Origin: Alisma plantago-aquatica
Lineage: Eukaryota > Streptophyta > Magnoliopsida > Alismatales > Alismataceae
DNA length: 64,000 nucleotides
Assembly (NCBI GenBank): GCA_963693085.1
Contig: OY856412.1
Span: 1,131,258,244 to 1,131,322,243, forward strand
Reading direction: 5' to 3'
In this document: in pieces, positions 10,601 to 21,441 of the stretch
How the letters are laid out: every line of letters starts with the position of its first letter
Position numbering within the stretch: position 1 is the stretch's first letter
Position numbers and translations under genes: made by a program
The notes under the pieces: model-generated
Told to the model about the DNA's origin: nothing
The model's input: only the letters and a program-made list of their open reading frames with translations
Database searches by the model: none

Positions 10601-13456
10601 ACACCTTACTGTTGTTCCAAAAAATATATCTGCACAGTTCATTGTATCTAGTTATTGTTGTAATCATGTCTGTAATGCCATTTGGGTAAATACTATGTTC
10701 GATGTTCACTTGTTATGGGAATTTGTCTATGATGGGTTTAAAATCTGCACTATGATCTTTACATTGCAATGAAAGTCTTAATGAGGATAATGTATCCCTA
10801 ACATAGAAACTGGATTTTAGGTGCAAATCAAAGCAAACTATAGTATAGACATCTAGTGTATTAGTCTGTGATACACAAAGGATCCCCAAACTAAATTTTA
10901 CTGAATTTGGACACCAATCTTTAAGTTTAGTGTTGAACTTTGAAAAGGACATCAATAACGAAGTGTTTCCAAGGATCCCCAAAGGAACCTAGGTGCAAGA
11001 CAGTGAGGCCTAGACGTCTCCTTGATAGGAATGGGGATTTATTCATGAACACGCATCCTGAAATATCTGTAGATGTATGTAGTTAACTCTCATGCTGCTT
11101 TGTCCACCCTGTCAGTTCAGTTCATTTTTCATTATGGAGTGCCATAATATATTGCTTGTATCTTGTATACACAAATTTTTACACACCTCTTTCCCTTTTA
11201 ATGTTAACGCACAATATTTTGAAACTAGCACCAGTAGTTTGCACTGTTGCTGCAAATCTATATTTTGCTTTCTTGCTCGTAGTTCAAAGTAAGATTCTGT
11301 CAACTTTCAGTAATCTATCTGTCTGCTCTATCTTTTTCTCCTTTTATTTAGCAACTCTGATAGGTCCTGGTCTCTATTTTCTAATTTGTCCGTGACTTCA
11401 TTTCATTTCTAGCTGTGACTGGGTAATTCTTTTCTAAAAATTTGGTCCTTCTCATATGATACTGTATTGTATCAAATTCTGTTTCTGGAATGGTGATCAC
11501 AGGTGTACTTTTGTGCTGCCACACAAAAACTGACTTTTGGCAGGTGGATATCTGTTGGTATTTTTAAGTGACCGCTATATTCTATAGATGAACTATGATC
11601 CATTATTTTGGTATCTATCTCTGATCAACTGCCTTAGCAACTAGTCGTTTCTCATTACCCGTTTTTATTACAAATGTTTTGGTCTTTCAGTTGACCATAA
11701 TACTCTTTCCTTATTTTACCTGAGTAAGTCGATTATTCCCCTCAACTATGATTAGAATCCTCAGTTACAAGAGTTGTTGTGATACCTAATAGTTATTGGG
11801 CTAATCAACTGTGTACTTGAATCATTTGATTCTATTGACATTTATACAACTGATTTTGCAACTTATATCTTGTTGATTATAAATATCAATTTCACAGTTG
11901 TATATATATTCATCCAATATAATTTTTGAAATGCATCTATAAATAATCTATATGGCCATCGTATTAGACTCTCTATAGGTTTGGACTTTTTGTTTAGTTG
12001 TTTGGGATCTAGGGAGAGGATGGGCATCTGCTGATCTCTTTGAGTCTTGAGGTTCGCTCCATTTTGGTAAGTGGACGTCTAATCCATTCGATAATGCATC
12101 ATCAATTTTTAATTTTCACATTTTTGAGTTTGTTTTACCATCCAATAGTTGACGTTGTGATTAACTTTGATACACTTTTCATCTTTTGAGTGTACTTGTT
12201 TTATTTTGTCTTCTGTTGTTTATCTTTTAGTTTTTATTTCATAGCTAGAAAGTTCTGGTTTATGTAAGTGTTTTATTACTTGCTCTTTACAGACTCGTGG
12301 GAGGAACCCCTCGGGTTACAGGCCACCTCGTCCCCAGACGAGCTGGGCTCCTCCTGGACAACCTCCAATGCAGCAACCTGGTTATGGGTACATGCAGCCC
12401 GGAGCTTATCCAGGTGCTCCGCCGCAATACAATGTGCAACAACCCCCTTATGGTGGTTACCCATCGCAGCCCATGCCTGGGTACACTGGTTGGGATCAAA
12501 GTGGCAATTCCACTCAACAGGCTGCTCCTGCACAAAGTTACGATTACAGTCAGCAGGGACAGCCACAACAGGCTCCCACTGCACAGCAGGGTTATGGACA
12601 ACAGCCCACGGATAACACAGCTTATAATTATGGGCAGCCTCCTTATGCCAACTACAATCAGCAAGGAACTTATGGAGACACAACCTATGCGCAACAACCA
12701 GCTGCCCAGCAGCAAGGCTATGGTCAAGATGGTGGCTATTCTGGTGGTTATGGTGCTCCATCAGCTCAGTCTGGCTATGCGCAGCAATCTTCAAATGCTC
12801 AACCTGGATATAACCAAAACAGTTATAATTCGGCATCATATTCCAACTCCAACCAAGATGGCTCTACTACTACATATGCAGCACAAGGCACACCTTCCAC
12901 TGCTCCAGCCCCAGCGGCTTCTCAATCCTCCCCTGCAAGCACCCAGGGTTATGCTACACAGCCTCTCGCGGGAACTCCTGGTTATCCTCAAGCGCCTGGA
13001 TATGGAGTGCCTCCCACTTCACAGACTACTTATGGAAGCCAACCACTTGCTGCACCGACTAGCTATGGCCAACCAGCAGCAGTAACTCAACCCCCATATG
13101 GTCAGACTTCTCCTGCTCAAAAACCTTCACCATCTCCAGGTTATAGTCAAGCTCCATATAGTAGCAGCCAGCCTGCAGCTCCAGGCTACACTGCTCCACC
13201 AGGTTATGCCTCAGGCCCTCAGCAAGGCTACAGTCAGCAGCAATCGTACCCTGGTGCTCCACCTCAAGGACAAGCTGGTGGATATGGTCAGCAGCCTCAG
13301 CAACAGCCACCTTATGCCGATCCTTATGCATCTGCATCCGGTGGTTATGCTGCACATGCGCAGTATGCTAGTGGTGACAATGCTGTGGCAGGGAGTGCTA
13401 CACCTGCTGGCCCGCCTGCTGCTGGGGTCAAGGCTTCACCACAAGCCCAGAGCTAA
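428..13456 (+). CDS. KH domain-containing RNA-binding protein (plant FUBP-like), 3' part of the gene
   Basis: Six exons can be joined: 428-552, 629-814, 891-986, 1081-1152, 1559-1678 and 12293-13456 (stop TAA at 13454-13456), giving 586 visible residues with an open N-terminus. Visible residues 33-103 form one type I KH domain and about 127-199 a second; each has the VG(V/L)IIGKGGETIK loop containing the GxxG nucleic-acid contact. Residues 200-586 form a Tyr/Gln/Pro/Gly/Ser-rich tail. This layout matches plant KH proteins related to animal FUBP/KSRP, which bind single-stranded RNA or DNA and are generally nuclear. All joins after the first visible exon are phase 0, and the frame stays open throughout. 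The gene is intact as far as it can be seen. It is the only gene in the window that looks functional, and its GC content and codon use differ from the surrounding AT-rich repeats. No gene symbol is given because several close paralogues exist in plants. Confidence 0.93.
1153..1558 (+). other. GC-AG intron inside the second KH domain
   Basis: The exon ends ...CATATCCAG and is followed by GCAAGT rather than GTAAGT; the acceptor is ...TTTTTCTAG at 1558. No GT donor nearby keeps the conserved KH reading (GAHIQ joined to VVPLHLPPGD). GC-AG introns are a known minor class processed by the major spliceosome. Confidence 0.85.
2978..4056. mobile_element. Probable hAT-type MITE in the intron
   Basis: The left end reads CAGTGTTTTGAAAAG, a hAT-like terminus, followed by about 140 bp of GC-rich GGCGGCC-type sequence and then about 800 bp of AT-rich DNA with many ATGTAGTATGTAC-like words. 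The 9-bp word AATGACAAC occurs directly before the left end (2969-2977) and again at 4056-4064; the last 8 bp fit a hAT target duplication. The right terminus (TTTTTTAAATGGTTA) is a poor match to the left inverted repeat, so that boundary is uncertain. Confidence 0.5.
5491..5762. repeat. 136-bp tandem duplication, two near-identical copies
   Basis: Copy 1 is 5491-5626 and copy 2 is 5627-5762. Both run from GGCAAGGAGGTAAATC to GAGATGACAATT, and I see about two differences between them. No known element explains them. The near identity points to a recent duplication. Confidence 0.9.
5763..6470. repeat. Clustered repeats of an LTR-like sequence
   Basis: A unit beginning TATATATAGGAGAGGGGGCC and passing through GGACTTAAC, CACAATACCACAT and GAATTGGACCTA occurs at about 5793-5908 and 5910-6029, with a worn third copy at about 6199-6300. 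A second module (CTACTCCCTCAAGTTGGAG... to ...CACTCTTGAAATAGATA) follows copies two and three, at about 6030-6170 and 6300-6460. The palindromic TATATATA box and short repeats resemble a fragment of an LTR promoter region, but no TG/CA ends or target duplication could be fixed. Confidence 0.6.
7276..7367. repeat. Perfect 20-bp inverted repeat with a 52-bp spacer
   Basis: GGCCACAAACACAATATTGA at 7276-7295 is the exact reverse complement of 7348-7367. Transcribed as part of the intron, it would form a stem-loop. Confidence 0.85.
8798..9030. repeat. 119-bp tandem duplication, two diverged copies
   Basis: Both copies start GAGTTCTG(T/C)AGCATTTTAAC and end in GAGTTTACCTAGTGTTTGG; starts are 8798 and 8917. 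Several substitutions make it older than the 136-bp duplication. A short CATGCATGCGTGCATGCATG run lies just upstream (8766-8785). Confidence 0.85.
9840..10035. repeat. About 95-bp tandem duplication
   Basis: GGCTGGAG(T/C)...CTACCAATATTTT...ATCACATCCTGTT.TTGTAG occurs from 9888 and again from 9983. The preceding GTGTTCTA...TGTATTT segment is also repeated at the same spacing. Confidence 0.75.
12293..13456 (+). CDS. Terminal exon: Tyr/Gln/Pro/Gly-rich low-complexity tail of the KH protein
   Basis: The 387-residue reading starts TRGRNPSGYRPPRP, passes the family motif QQPGYGYMQPGAYPGAPPQY and ends GVKASPQAQS. It is dominated by GY, YGQ, QQ and PGY repeats with almost no charged residues, i.e. 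a prion-like, probably disordered region. Plant homologues carry a similar tail ending in KASPQS-like sequence, which supports both the frame and the stop. The repetitive GC-rich composition opens long false frames on both strands over the same DNA. Confidence 0.92.
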   Translation, partial: TRGRNPSGYRPPRPQTSWAPPGQPPMQQPGYGYMQPGAYPGAPPQYNVQQPPYGGYPSQPMPGYTGWDQSGNSTQQAAPAQSYDYSQQGQPQQAPTAQQGYGQQPTDNTAYNYGQPPYANYNQQGTYGDTTYAQQPAAQQQGYGQDGGYSGGYGAPSAQSGYAQQSSNAQPGYNQNSYNSASYSNSNQDGSTTTYAAQGTPSTAPAPAASQSSPASTQGYATQPLAGTPGYPQAPGYGVPPTSQTTYGSQPLAAPTSYGQPAAVTQPPYGQTSPAQKPSPSPGYSQAPYSSSQPAAPGYTAPPGYASGPQQGYSQQQSYPGAPPQGQAGGYGQQPQQQPPYADPYASASGGYAAHAQYASGDNAVAGSATPAGPPAAGVKASPQAQS

Positions 13457-13653
13457 TCTTCATAAGTACTTGTTTCATTTGTCGAGACTGGTATCATACA
13501 GACTCTTTATGTTGATTATCGTGATAAAGAGTAGTTTATTCTTGCACTTATTTTTTGTTGTCTGTTAGTTCTATCCTTACTGTATATTTTGATTTCCGAA
13601 ACACTGACGACAGTAATAGCTGAGTGAACAACTTGGCGTAGTTGTTATTTCTA
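13457..13653 (+). other. Probable 3' untranslated region of the KH gene
   Basis: T-rich sequence follows the stop directly. I see no strong AATAAA signal; plant polyadenylation signals are often degenerate, so the transcript end cannot be set. Confidence 0.45.
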
Positions 13654-13770
13654 TTCTATGGTTTTAAGCTTTGTTTTTTGTTCGATACTGTGGTTGTTGC
13701 TATCATTCAATTCTATGGTTTTAAGCTTTGTTTTTTGTTCGATACTGTGGTTGTTGCTATCATTCAATTC
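13654..13770. repeat. 57-bp tandem duplication downstream of the KH gene
   Basis: TTCTATGGTTTTAAGCTTTG... is repeated exactly with a 57-bp period (13654 and 13711), ending at about 13770. Because 57 is a multiple of three, it keeps a chance frame open across both copies. It may lie in the 3' UTR. Confidence 0.92.
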
Positions 13771-16700
13771 TTTCTTGTTGTACCGTGAGATGGAAATGAT
13801 ATTTTTCTTGAAGTCTGATTTCTCAAGTTTGGCTGACCTTTTCTGCGTGTTAATTTGGTGCTTGTTAGTTTTTCTTGACGCTAGGATTCTGTTTGGTGGG
13901 GTGTGTTGCAATTGTTTTCAACGAGTTAGCAACAAAATTTTCCAAAGCGGTAATTTGATTATACCTGATGCATTGCAAGGAATTCAGTTTTCGGATTTAC
14001 TCCAGCTGAACATGCGTGCAAAGTGGTTTGATTGTTTGCACGTCCCCTGGTAACATGGGATGGTATTTTAACATTTTGTTGATGGTGTTCCCGTATTTGT
14101 GACTTTGTATAAACGGTTAGTAAGCCTTCGAATCCCAAAGTATCTCATGTTTGGTGGGTGCTATTGAGTGTTGAGTACAGTTCCATCTTGTGTTTTCTCT
14201 CTGTCAAAATACAACCAGAAGTATTCCAACTATTTGTTGGCAGTTCCTAATAGGTTCCTATATTTGTCCACATATTTCAAGGGACTGCAGAAAACAAGCA
14301 AAACTTGCAAGCTAAGATGAAGCTGGTAAAGTAATTTTTTTTGATATTTATTTTACATTGTAAGAAGGTGAAGTCGAATCTTGCCATAAACGTGGCAATG
14401 AACCTTTACTTGTTTCTCTCTAGATATCCGCAAGTATATTAATAATGATTTGCCATTGACTTGCAATGTATTATATTATTAGCCAAAAGAATCTAGAGAG
14501 TTCGGAAGCTAGATTATGAGGGTCACATGAGCTCTATGCTAATGCCTCAAGAGGCATAAGATATACTTGTAGTATGGTTGAAGTTGCCTTGTTATCTTAA
14601 AAATTTGTTAAAACAAACTGAGTTTTGAATGTTGTTTGGGTGAATCAATTAAATTAATTGAATTTCATTTCTTTTGTTTGGTGAAAAGAAATCTGTGACG
14701 CTAAAAATGGTAAATTCTTGCCTTTTTGCTTTTCAACAAAACACTAATTTGTTGAAGTTGTGTATTTGGATGTTATTCAGAGACACGGCTCTTAATAAAC
14801 TTTTTTAGGCATAGTTTACGCAGCCAGACAAAACACTCAATGCCTTCTAATTCCGACAGTAGCTAGTGAAAAGTTCTTTCAGGTATACTTACTGGTTTCT
14901 TTCCATTAACCCATTCTTTTCAAACAACGCAATGAAGCTACACATACTTTAGCATATATCTAGAAAAGTCCTAATAATTCAATATAACATCTTGTACCGC
15001 AGCAAAGATATCCATGGCATATATCTCGTCGAGGTTAACCAAATACTTTTTCGTATATATGATTTGTAGTAGGAATTCAGCTGTAATGAGATTAGATACT
15101 TGAATTTTTTCCCATAATTTATTTGGATTTTACTAGTATCTTATATTTCCATGGCAATTACTTACAATGTTTCATTATGAAATAAGTTATCTACCAATAT
15201 ACATACATTAGCAACTTGGCACTTTGTCAAATTCATAATATAATGCATACATGGCATCCAATTTCAAAACCGCTTGTGCAATGTAGTAGTGACTTCGGCA
15301 ATAGATCCCGAATATAAATTATATTATAATCTATATACATTATTTTAATAGTATTTGATATGCCTTTATATGGATGTAAATTTTCTCGTTGAAATATTTG
15401 ATAATGAGTTGAAGTAGTCACTGTCCAGATCCCACATGCATATTTAATTTCTGTAGCCATAAATGCACATACATATAAGGAAGCAAAATAACTATTTTTA
15501 TAATATCTAATAAAATAACTTCATTGTTTAATATGTAATGAACACTATAAACACATTATAGCCGTCACAATGCATTAAGATACATTTCACTGTAGCCTTT
15601 AAACATAAGGGGTCTTATAATAAATCATAACATATTTGCTTTTACATGTATTTGCGCACACATGATGTACTATTACAGTTGTCGTCTTGGTTTACCACCC
15701 CTGGATATTCGGCCTCCGCTACAAGCGTGAAAGAGGGGGACAAAATGCATCTTCTAATCTCATGACGTACCATGCCATGGAATATAGGTTCATACGATGA
15801 AATAACCCCCGAGATAGAACTAGTTCCCATAATGATCGGATTGTGAGTCCAACCCTATTACGTATGAACATAGAATTTTCTATTTGTGTCGTGTCTTGAA
15901 ATGGCAAGTTCATATTTCCTGATCCTTCTGATACTGACGCATGTCAAATAAAATGAGAAATTGTCGCTAATTTTATGGTAAGTTAAATTCAAGTATCAGG
16001 ACTTGTTAAAGAATTACTGTCTGCCCATATGATGTTGACACAACAAAAATGGGGCGCTTTTTATTTGGATTAAAGGGGAAGGTAGTATACCTCTCTTTGC
16101 CTGGCCAAGAAGAACGAGCCCTTACAAACAATGGCACATACAAATACATCCACAAGGGAACCCACGCTCCTAATCTTGAGTGGTCGACCACATCCGTCCA
16201 TCTTGATATAATGTTCTCCGTTCACTTCTACTGCGGCTACATCTAATTAACATTTTTTTCTTTCTGCTTCTTATATCCAGGCGCCTTTTATTCTGACATA
16301 TATGGATTAATTAAGCTGAAAGAGATGGTTATCGTGGACAATAGTTGTGTACATCCTCCAACTTATAATGTCATTAGCGCTTCCACTATCGCATAGGTAT
16401 GTTGCAATAAATCGATAGATAATTATATTATATTGTTTGCACGGCATGACTTTGCTGCAACATAACTTTAGTTGATATACTATGTATATCTTTAAGACTT
16501 GAATTTTCAACTAATTACACCCATCTACGTTAAACTTGCTTCTAATATTCAGCTTCTTCGCTTCGTGCCTTGTTATCTTCATATCATTAACTGAAAACTT
16601 ATGCATTCATTCACTGTGCCACCTTTTCATCTAACTTGTTTTCTCCAAATACAATTAAGCAATTTCACAAGTCATATTTTCTTATGTAGTAATATTTGTT

Positions 16701-18124
16701 GCCCAATATCATCTCAGTAGTGCTCATTTTTGTGTTTCCAAGGGAACTGTATAACACACTATGTGCCATATTCTGCATGAAGAAATATTTTCTAGCTACA
16801 GTTTGAATATCTCCATACATTAAAATTATGTCACATTGTCTAGTATTGTTCTTGCTTTAAGAATAGACACGTATAGGAAATTAAATCGATGCCCTGAAGT
16901 TCTCTGAGCAAAGAAACGTTTGCACAATATGCTTATCTTGTTCTCTATCTAACTTACTGAGTTTGTTATAATGATCTACTTCCATTAACTCTTGATTATG
17001 TTTGTGAACGCGCGATCTTATTACTTGTGTTATATTATTGTTCTATGGATGATATTATCTCCTTATGAAACTCTACATAACAAATTGTGAGACTTAATGA
17101 AAACTGTTTTGTAATGCAAGACGTTGACAACATCCACAAAGTAGAGAGGCTAATGACAGCGGTTAATCCCAAAGGTTAAAGTAGTAGAAGTATTGTTAGG
17201 AAAAAACACTTCATGTGAAACTGCCCATGTGGCTACAAGTCAATATTTTTGTTTGAAATATATGTTAAACAATTCGACAAGGCTCTTGATGTATACGAAT
17301 GTTATGTCAAATTGGTTTGAGAGGATATGACTTAGTGTTATGGACACAAAATGATGTTCAAATTGTTTGTTTTGAATATGAATATTGTAGTTGGAAATTG
17401 AATAATATACTCATTAGTTAAGACTTAACTCTGTTATCACGTGATGCATGTTGAGTGACTTATCATGGTGCAAATCTTTCAAATATCATATTCAATGAAT
17501 CTTTCAAATATCACATTCATATATGAATCTTGAAAGACAATGAGCTTCATTTCAATTGGTTGGGGATGGGCCTTTGATATCAGATATGAACCACTAACAT
17601 TAATTATTTTTTCTTGCTAACTGCTCAAGATTTATGTTTGTATTGGTCAGAGATAGGATCTTACCAACTACTATTGGCCACCAAATTTGTTCTCAAGATA
17701 TGTTGGTAAAAGATTCAACCTGACTATGTAATATTAGTCAGGGATTCATAGGTATCAGTCAAGAATTTGACCACCGACTATAGTAAGTTTTGTAGTACTG
17801 CTTCCAATGGAGAGTAATACGTCAAAGTATGGGTTCCAGTTTCCCCCTAACCTGTCAATTTTTCTACTATAAAAAGCATCATTTTCTCGAACCAACTTGT
17901 GGTATTCCAGCCATATATTGAAGTATTTTGGGTCCTCTTCCAACTGTTTTAGTCCCATACTATATGCTTTCATTGCAAGTGCTATCAACTTGAGTTGAGC
18001 GGAGGTTGAAGGCTTTATGGACCTTGCAAGGGCGTGCAAATTTAGGAACGATTGAATTGTTTGTTTTAATATAATTTATCAATATGAGCACACATGCTTG
18101 CACTTGTCACTTCACCACCACGTA
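13771..18124. other. AT-rich intergenic DNA without recognisable genes
   Basis: I find no conserved coding pattern and no element with both ends. Short frames at 15233-15460, 15642-15913, 16006-16246 and 16307-16510 have no family motifs. One anonymous frame at 17755-18042 is listed separately. Confidence 0.5.
17755..18042 (-). pseudogene. Unidentified frame, possible gene fragment
   Basis: This is the only frame in 14-18 kb with protein-like composition. It is about 95 residues with mixed charged and hydrophobic helices (KAYSMGLKQLEEDPKYFNIW, EYHKLVRENDAFYSRKIDRL). Reading further upstream gives QSFLN before LHALARS. I do not recognise the family. It has no clear ATG and no flanking exons that I can join, so a decayed fragment or chance are both possible. 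Confidence 0.25.
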
Positions 18125-18530
18125 TAGGGGTGTCAAAAAACTAGTTTCGGGTCAGACAACAACCGGGTTTATAAAATTTGGCTCAACCTGGAATCGATTC
18201 GGAACCAAATTTTCTACAAAGTGATATGTCCGATACCGGACCCGATTTCATAATTTGAAACCCGAAATCAAATTTGAACCATATACTTTTATTAATTATA
18301 CATAAAATATAGTCACTTGTACATAACTATATCTTATATTTTCCAAATTTGTCAACCCAGATTCAATTTGGGTTGAACAAATCACCACCCAAAACTGATC
18401 CGGTTTTAATTCAAACATCAATATCCAAACCCGGAACCAACCCAGATTGATAAAACTCAAAACCAAACCCAAATTTTTCCGGGTTGGACGAGACCGAGTT
18501 CATAGGTTCGGACAAAATTTGACAGCCCTA
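18125..18530. mobile_element. hAT-like MITE, 406 bp
   Basis: The ends are TAGGGGTGTCAAA and, inverted, TTTGACAGCCCTA. They are flanked by 8-bp duplications ACCACGTA (18117-18124) and ACCAGGTA (18531-18538), matching at 7 of 8 positions. The interior repeats AACCCGG/CCGGGTT and AACCCAAAT words. There is no coding capacity. The terminus resembles that of the 893-bp element at 51,396. Confidence 0.8.
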
Positions 18531-18599
18531 ACCAGGTAGTGGCAAATCTCATGAGGGGTGGAGGGCGTTCCCTGAAGGTTACTCAAAAGTACCAATACT

Positions 18600-19190
18600 A
18601 TGGTTGATAATTGACATGGTCTTGTTACATTTATGTACACTCTCAAATATTCAAACATGAGTTTCTTTATACTTATTTACCATGTTGTCTTCTAGTTAGT
18701 TGATGATCTATTATCATTGAAAAATAACATGCATGTGATTACCTCCCTGGAGAAAAATATTATTTATACTTAATTACCATTTTTCTTCTAGTTAGTTGAT
18801 AATCTAGTATCATTGAAAAATAATAGGCATGTGATTACCTCCCTGGAGAAAAATCTAGAATATTTTGAACTTTTGTTTATTTTTTGACGCTGATTTTTTT
18901 ATTTTATTTGTGGATTTTCTTAACCAAATTATTATTGATTAGTTGAATCAACTTTAAAAATTTTCACAGATATTTTCTAACGTCATTCGGTTTATTATTT
19001 TTTTTGTGTAAAAAGTTTTTTATTTGTATAATACATTTCTTTTGTGAGATAAGCATCTATGCATTTAATATTTAACTTTTTGCAAGTTCAGATGTCTCCT
19101 TTATATTAATCATTCCAATCTTGAAAACTGGTCAAATCATTCCAATCTTGAAAACTGAACAAACTTTAAAGCAATTGTCCATCTCCTAAA
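18600..19190. repeat. Diverged duplicated unit, left of element C2
   Basis: TTCTAGTTAGTTGATNATCTA...CATTGAAAAATAA...GATTACCTCCCTGGAGAAAAAT occurs twice here (18690 and 18790 areas). With the following T-rich 350 bp it matches 30,180-30,600 at perhaps 65-70% by eye. C2 inserted into one of these units. Confidence 0.6.
19186..19190. repeat. Target site duplication of C2, left copy (CTAAA)
   Basis: CTAAA directly precedes the TGTTGGG end of the element and recurs exactly at 29870-29874 after its CCAACA end. Confidence 0.9.
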
Positions 19191-19748
19191 TGTTGGGTTT
19201 TAGGGGAGGCAGAGAAGGCAGCGAAAACAAAAAATTTTCTCCCCCAAACCCAACACGAGGAAACGCGTCAACGTCTATATAATAGGAAAGTATGGTTTGT
19301 GGAATCATACCTTATCCCGAGGCTTGCTCGGCGACAATACCTCGCGCCTTGTGCGGTCTTCACCTCCGGTCTTGGACGGTGTCTGTGCAGCTCCTGGTCG
19401 CACCGGGACTGACAACTCCTCCTCTCACTGGACTGTCGGGATTGACAATTGTCCTCCTGAGCGGCAGAAACCTCCCGCCTCTGAAGTAGTCCACACGGAC
19501 CACCTGGAACTCCACACTCCTTGTCCCACAAGGAAGTGGAAGGAGTCGCACCCTCCTGTTGACGTACTAGTCACCAACACACTCTCCTGCCTCCAGTTGC
19601 AACTGCAGTTGTCCTTCCTTTGCTACACCTCCCTTTTGCGGGAAGCACTTGCTCGGGCTCTCTCTCAGTTATCAAAACCAGAGAGAACGACAACTTTACA
19701 GAACAACTGGTTGCACTGAGTTGTACTTTGAGAAGCCCCCAATACCCC

Positions 19749-19758
19749 TATATATATA
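19749..19758 (-). promoter_or_regulatory. TATA box of the C2 3' LTR
   Basis: TATATATATA lies in a CCCCTATATATATAGGCGGG context. The same box is at 28156-28165 in the other LTR. The position fits transcription toward 19191. Confidence 0.65.
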
Positions 19759-19854
19759 GGCGGGTCATGGGACGTGGTTCTCTATCCCCGACAATATGGG
19801 ACTAAAACAGGAGTAGAAGGGTTCGAGATTTTCCACCAAAAACAACCAACTCGC

Positions 19855-20260
19855 AACCTGAACCGATCGGTTCACAAGTGAACCGGTCAGTTGGGGACCT
19901 GAACCGGTCGGTTGGGACCCATGAGCCGATCGGTTCACTTCTGAACCGGTCGGTTCGTGGTCCTGATAAGTTCCCGATTGACTTTCCTTCTTTTGTTTCT
20001 AATTGGTATCGAATACCAATCCTTGTTCCAATCAAATTGGGCAAATGAAACGCAAGGAAAATTCTCACCGACCTGACTTTCCCAACTTGCTCGGTTGCAC
20101 CAGTTGAACCGATCGTTTCAACAGTTGAACCGATCGTTTCAACACTTGAACCGATCGTTTCACTCTGACCATGAGCCGATCGACTCAACACTTGAGCCGA
20201 CCGGTTTAGCAACCTCAGCCGACCGGTTCAACACTTGAACCAATCGGTTGGGAGTGTAGG
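19855..20260. repeat. Palindrome array AACCGATCGGTT in the C2 3' LTR
   Basis: There are more than a dozen variants of (A/G)(A/G)CCGATCGGTT, ACCGGTCGGT and TTGAACCGATCGTTTCA in two clusters (19860-19955 and 20098-20250). The perfect palindrome ACCGATCGGT is at 19862-19871. The array sits about 100-500 bp upstream of the TATA box on the minus strand. Confidence 0.9.
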
Positions 20261-21441
20261 TTGTGCAGAATCAGTCAATTGCGATTTCAATCAATCTGAT
20301 ACTCCAATCAACATGTTCAACACCTTGAACATTATGATATTGAGCTATCAATCAATTGTGTGTTTAATTGAACTACTAAACTCCTTTAGTAATCAATCTA
20401 AACATTGCTTGTGGACAAAACTCCTCTTCCAGGTTAAATCCTATGTGTGTGACCCTGCAGGTCCATTTCACGTTGGCAGTGAAAGTCCATAACACTTATG
20501 ACTTCACAAGCAAAGAGCGGTGCCTAGTCACACATCAGTGCTACCCAAGTGAAAGTAGAAAGTTGGAGAACAACTTTCAATCCTTCAATCCGTGAATGGT
20601 GTTACAGCGATCGTATAATTCCTTTGTCACTGATATCCCGAATGAACTCGAGGCATGGAACAGTCATCCTGTCAATGTTCATTCACTTTCTTGATCTCAG
20701 AGTAGATTGAACGAGATATGTATGACATCAATATCACATACTGATTCACACATGCGTGCGCACGCCTATCTCAATCCTACTCATCAAGTGGCCTTGGATA
20801 TCAAACTCCCTCAGGAGGGACAAATCCCATATCTATCACTCACCCCTCAAAAGCCCCATGTGTCAAAGCCACCCAATCATCACCTTTATAACAACCCATG
20901 TTTCAGGACTGCGTTTGATGATGTCAAAGTGTGCCCAACGACATGTGTTGAGTGTAGTGATTTCAGGTCTAAGAATAACACTCACCACCATCACTGTGAG
21001 TACTGACTGTGACTACCATGTCATGGTTCCATGTGTCAAACTCACGGTGGGTCTGTCCGGTACACTTGTTCTATAACAAGTACCTATGTGTTTGGTTTGA
21101 TATCTCTATATCATGACTAATGCGATTCTGTCATCAACCAACACCACAATCTAGTCTTGTGTGTCATTGTTGTCTATCTACCTTCCACAATGACATCCGA
21201 CTAGGGACATAACAAGAATGTACAAACTCTTAGCATCCATATGATGTCATCGTTTAGGTCCTCAACCTGAAAGCATACGTCATTGAGTACTGTCATTCTC
21301 TAGACATTCAATCTGTTCTATCACTATCTCATATGACTGAACCAGAAAGAATTGGAAGCTTGCCTTTGATGTTTATCAAATCAATCTTAATGTATCCCAC
21401 CAATCATCTCATGATTGGCTCTCAGGGCATACACACCAACA

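Larger units (their letters stand above)
1679..12292 (+). other. 10.6-kb intron packed with repeats
   Basis: The donor is GTAAGT after EIMNSD and the acceptor is CTCTTTACAG before TRGRNPSGY; both sides are phase 0, so no further exon is required. The intron holds a probable hAT-type MITE (2978-4056), local tandem duplications (4640-4870, 5491-5762, 5793-6460, 8798-9030, 9840-10035), a 20-bp inverted repeat (7276-7367) and a possible skipped exon (11998-12066). The parts between are AT-rich. A somewhat GC-richer block at about 7560-8110 has no recognisable product. Confidence 0.8.
19191..21441 (-). repeat. C2 3' LTR (2,251 bp)
   Basis: It begins (plus strand) TGTTGGGTTTTAGGGGAGGC and ends ACACACCAACA. 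On the minus strand U3 runs from 21441 to the TATA box at 19749-19758. An array of CCGATCGG-type palindromes lies just upstream of that box (19855-20260). Frames in both directions here are antisense or chance. Confidence 0.93.

Noticed and set aside
12276..12839. 187-codon minus-strand frame over the last KH exon, and the 262-codon plus frame at 12297-13085
   Set aside because: Shadows of the repetitive Q/Y/P/G coding exon. The true frame (12293-13456) matches the plant KH family and is collinear with the KH exons.
13651..14053. Plus (13658-14053) and minus (13651-13911) frames with duplicated peptide blocks
   Set aside because: The peptide repeat is just the 57-bp DNA duplication; composition is not protein-like.
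19268..21076. Open frames in the C2 3' LTR (19268-19531, 19297-19719, 19802-20212, 20235-20492, 20707-21006)
   Set aside because: LTR sequence with promoter and palindrome arrays. The matching frames in the 5' LTR reflect DNA copying, not coding constraint.
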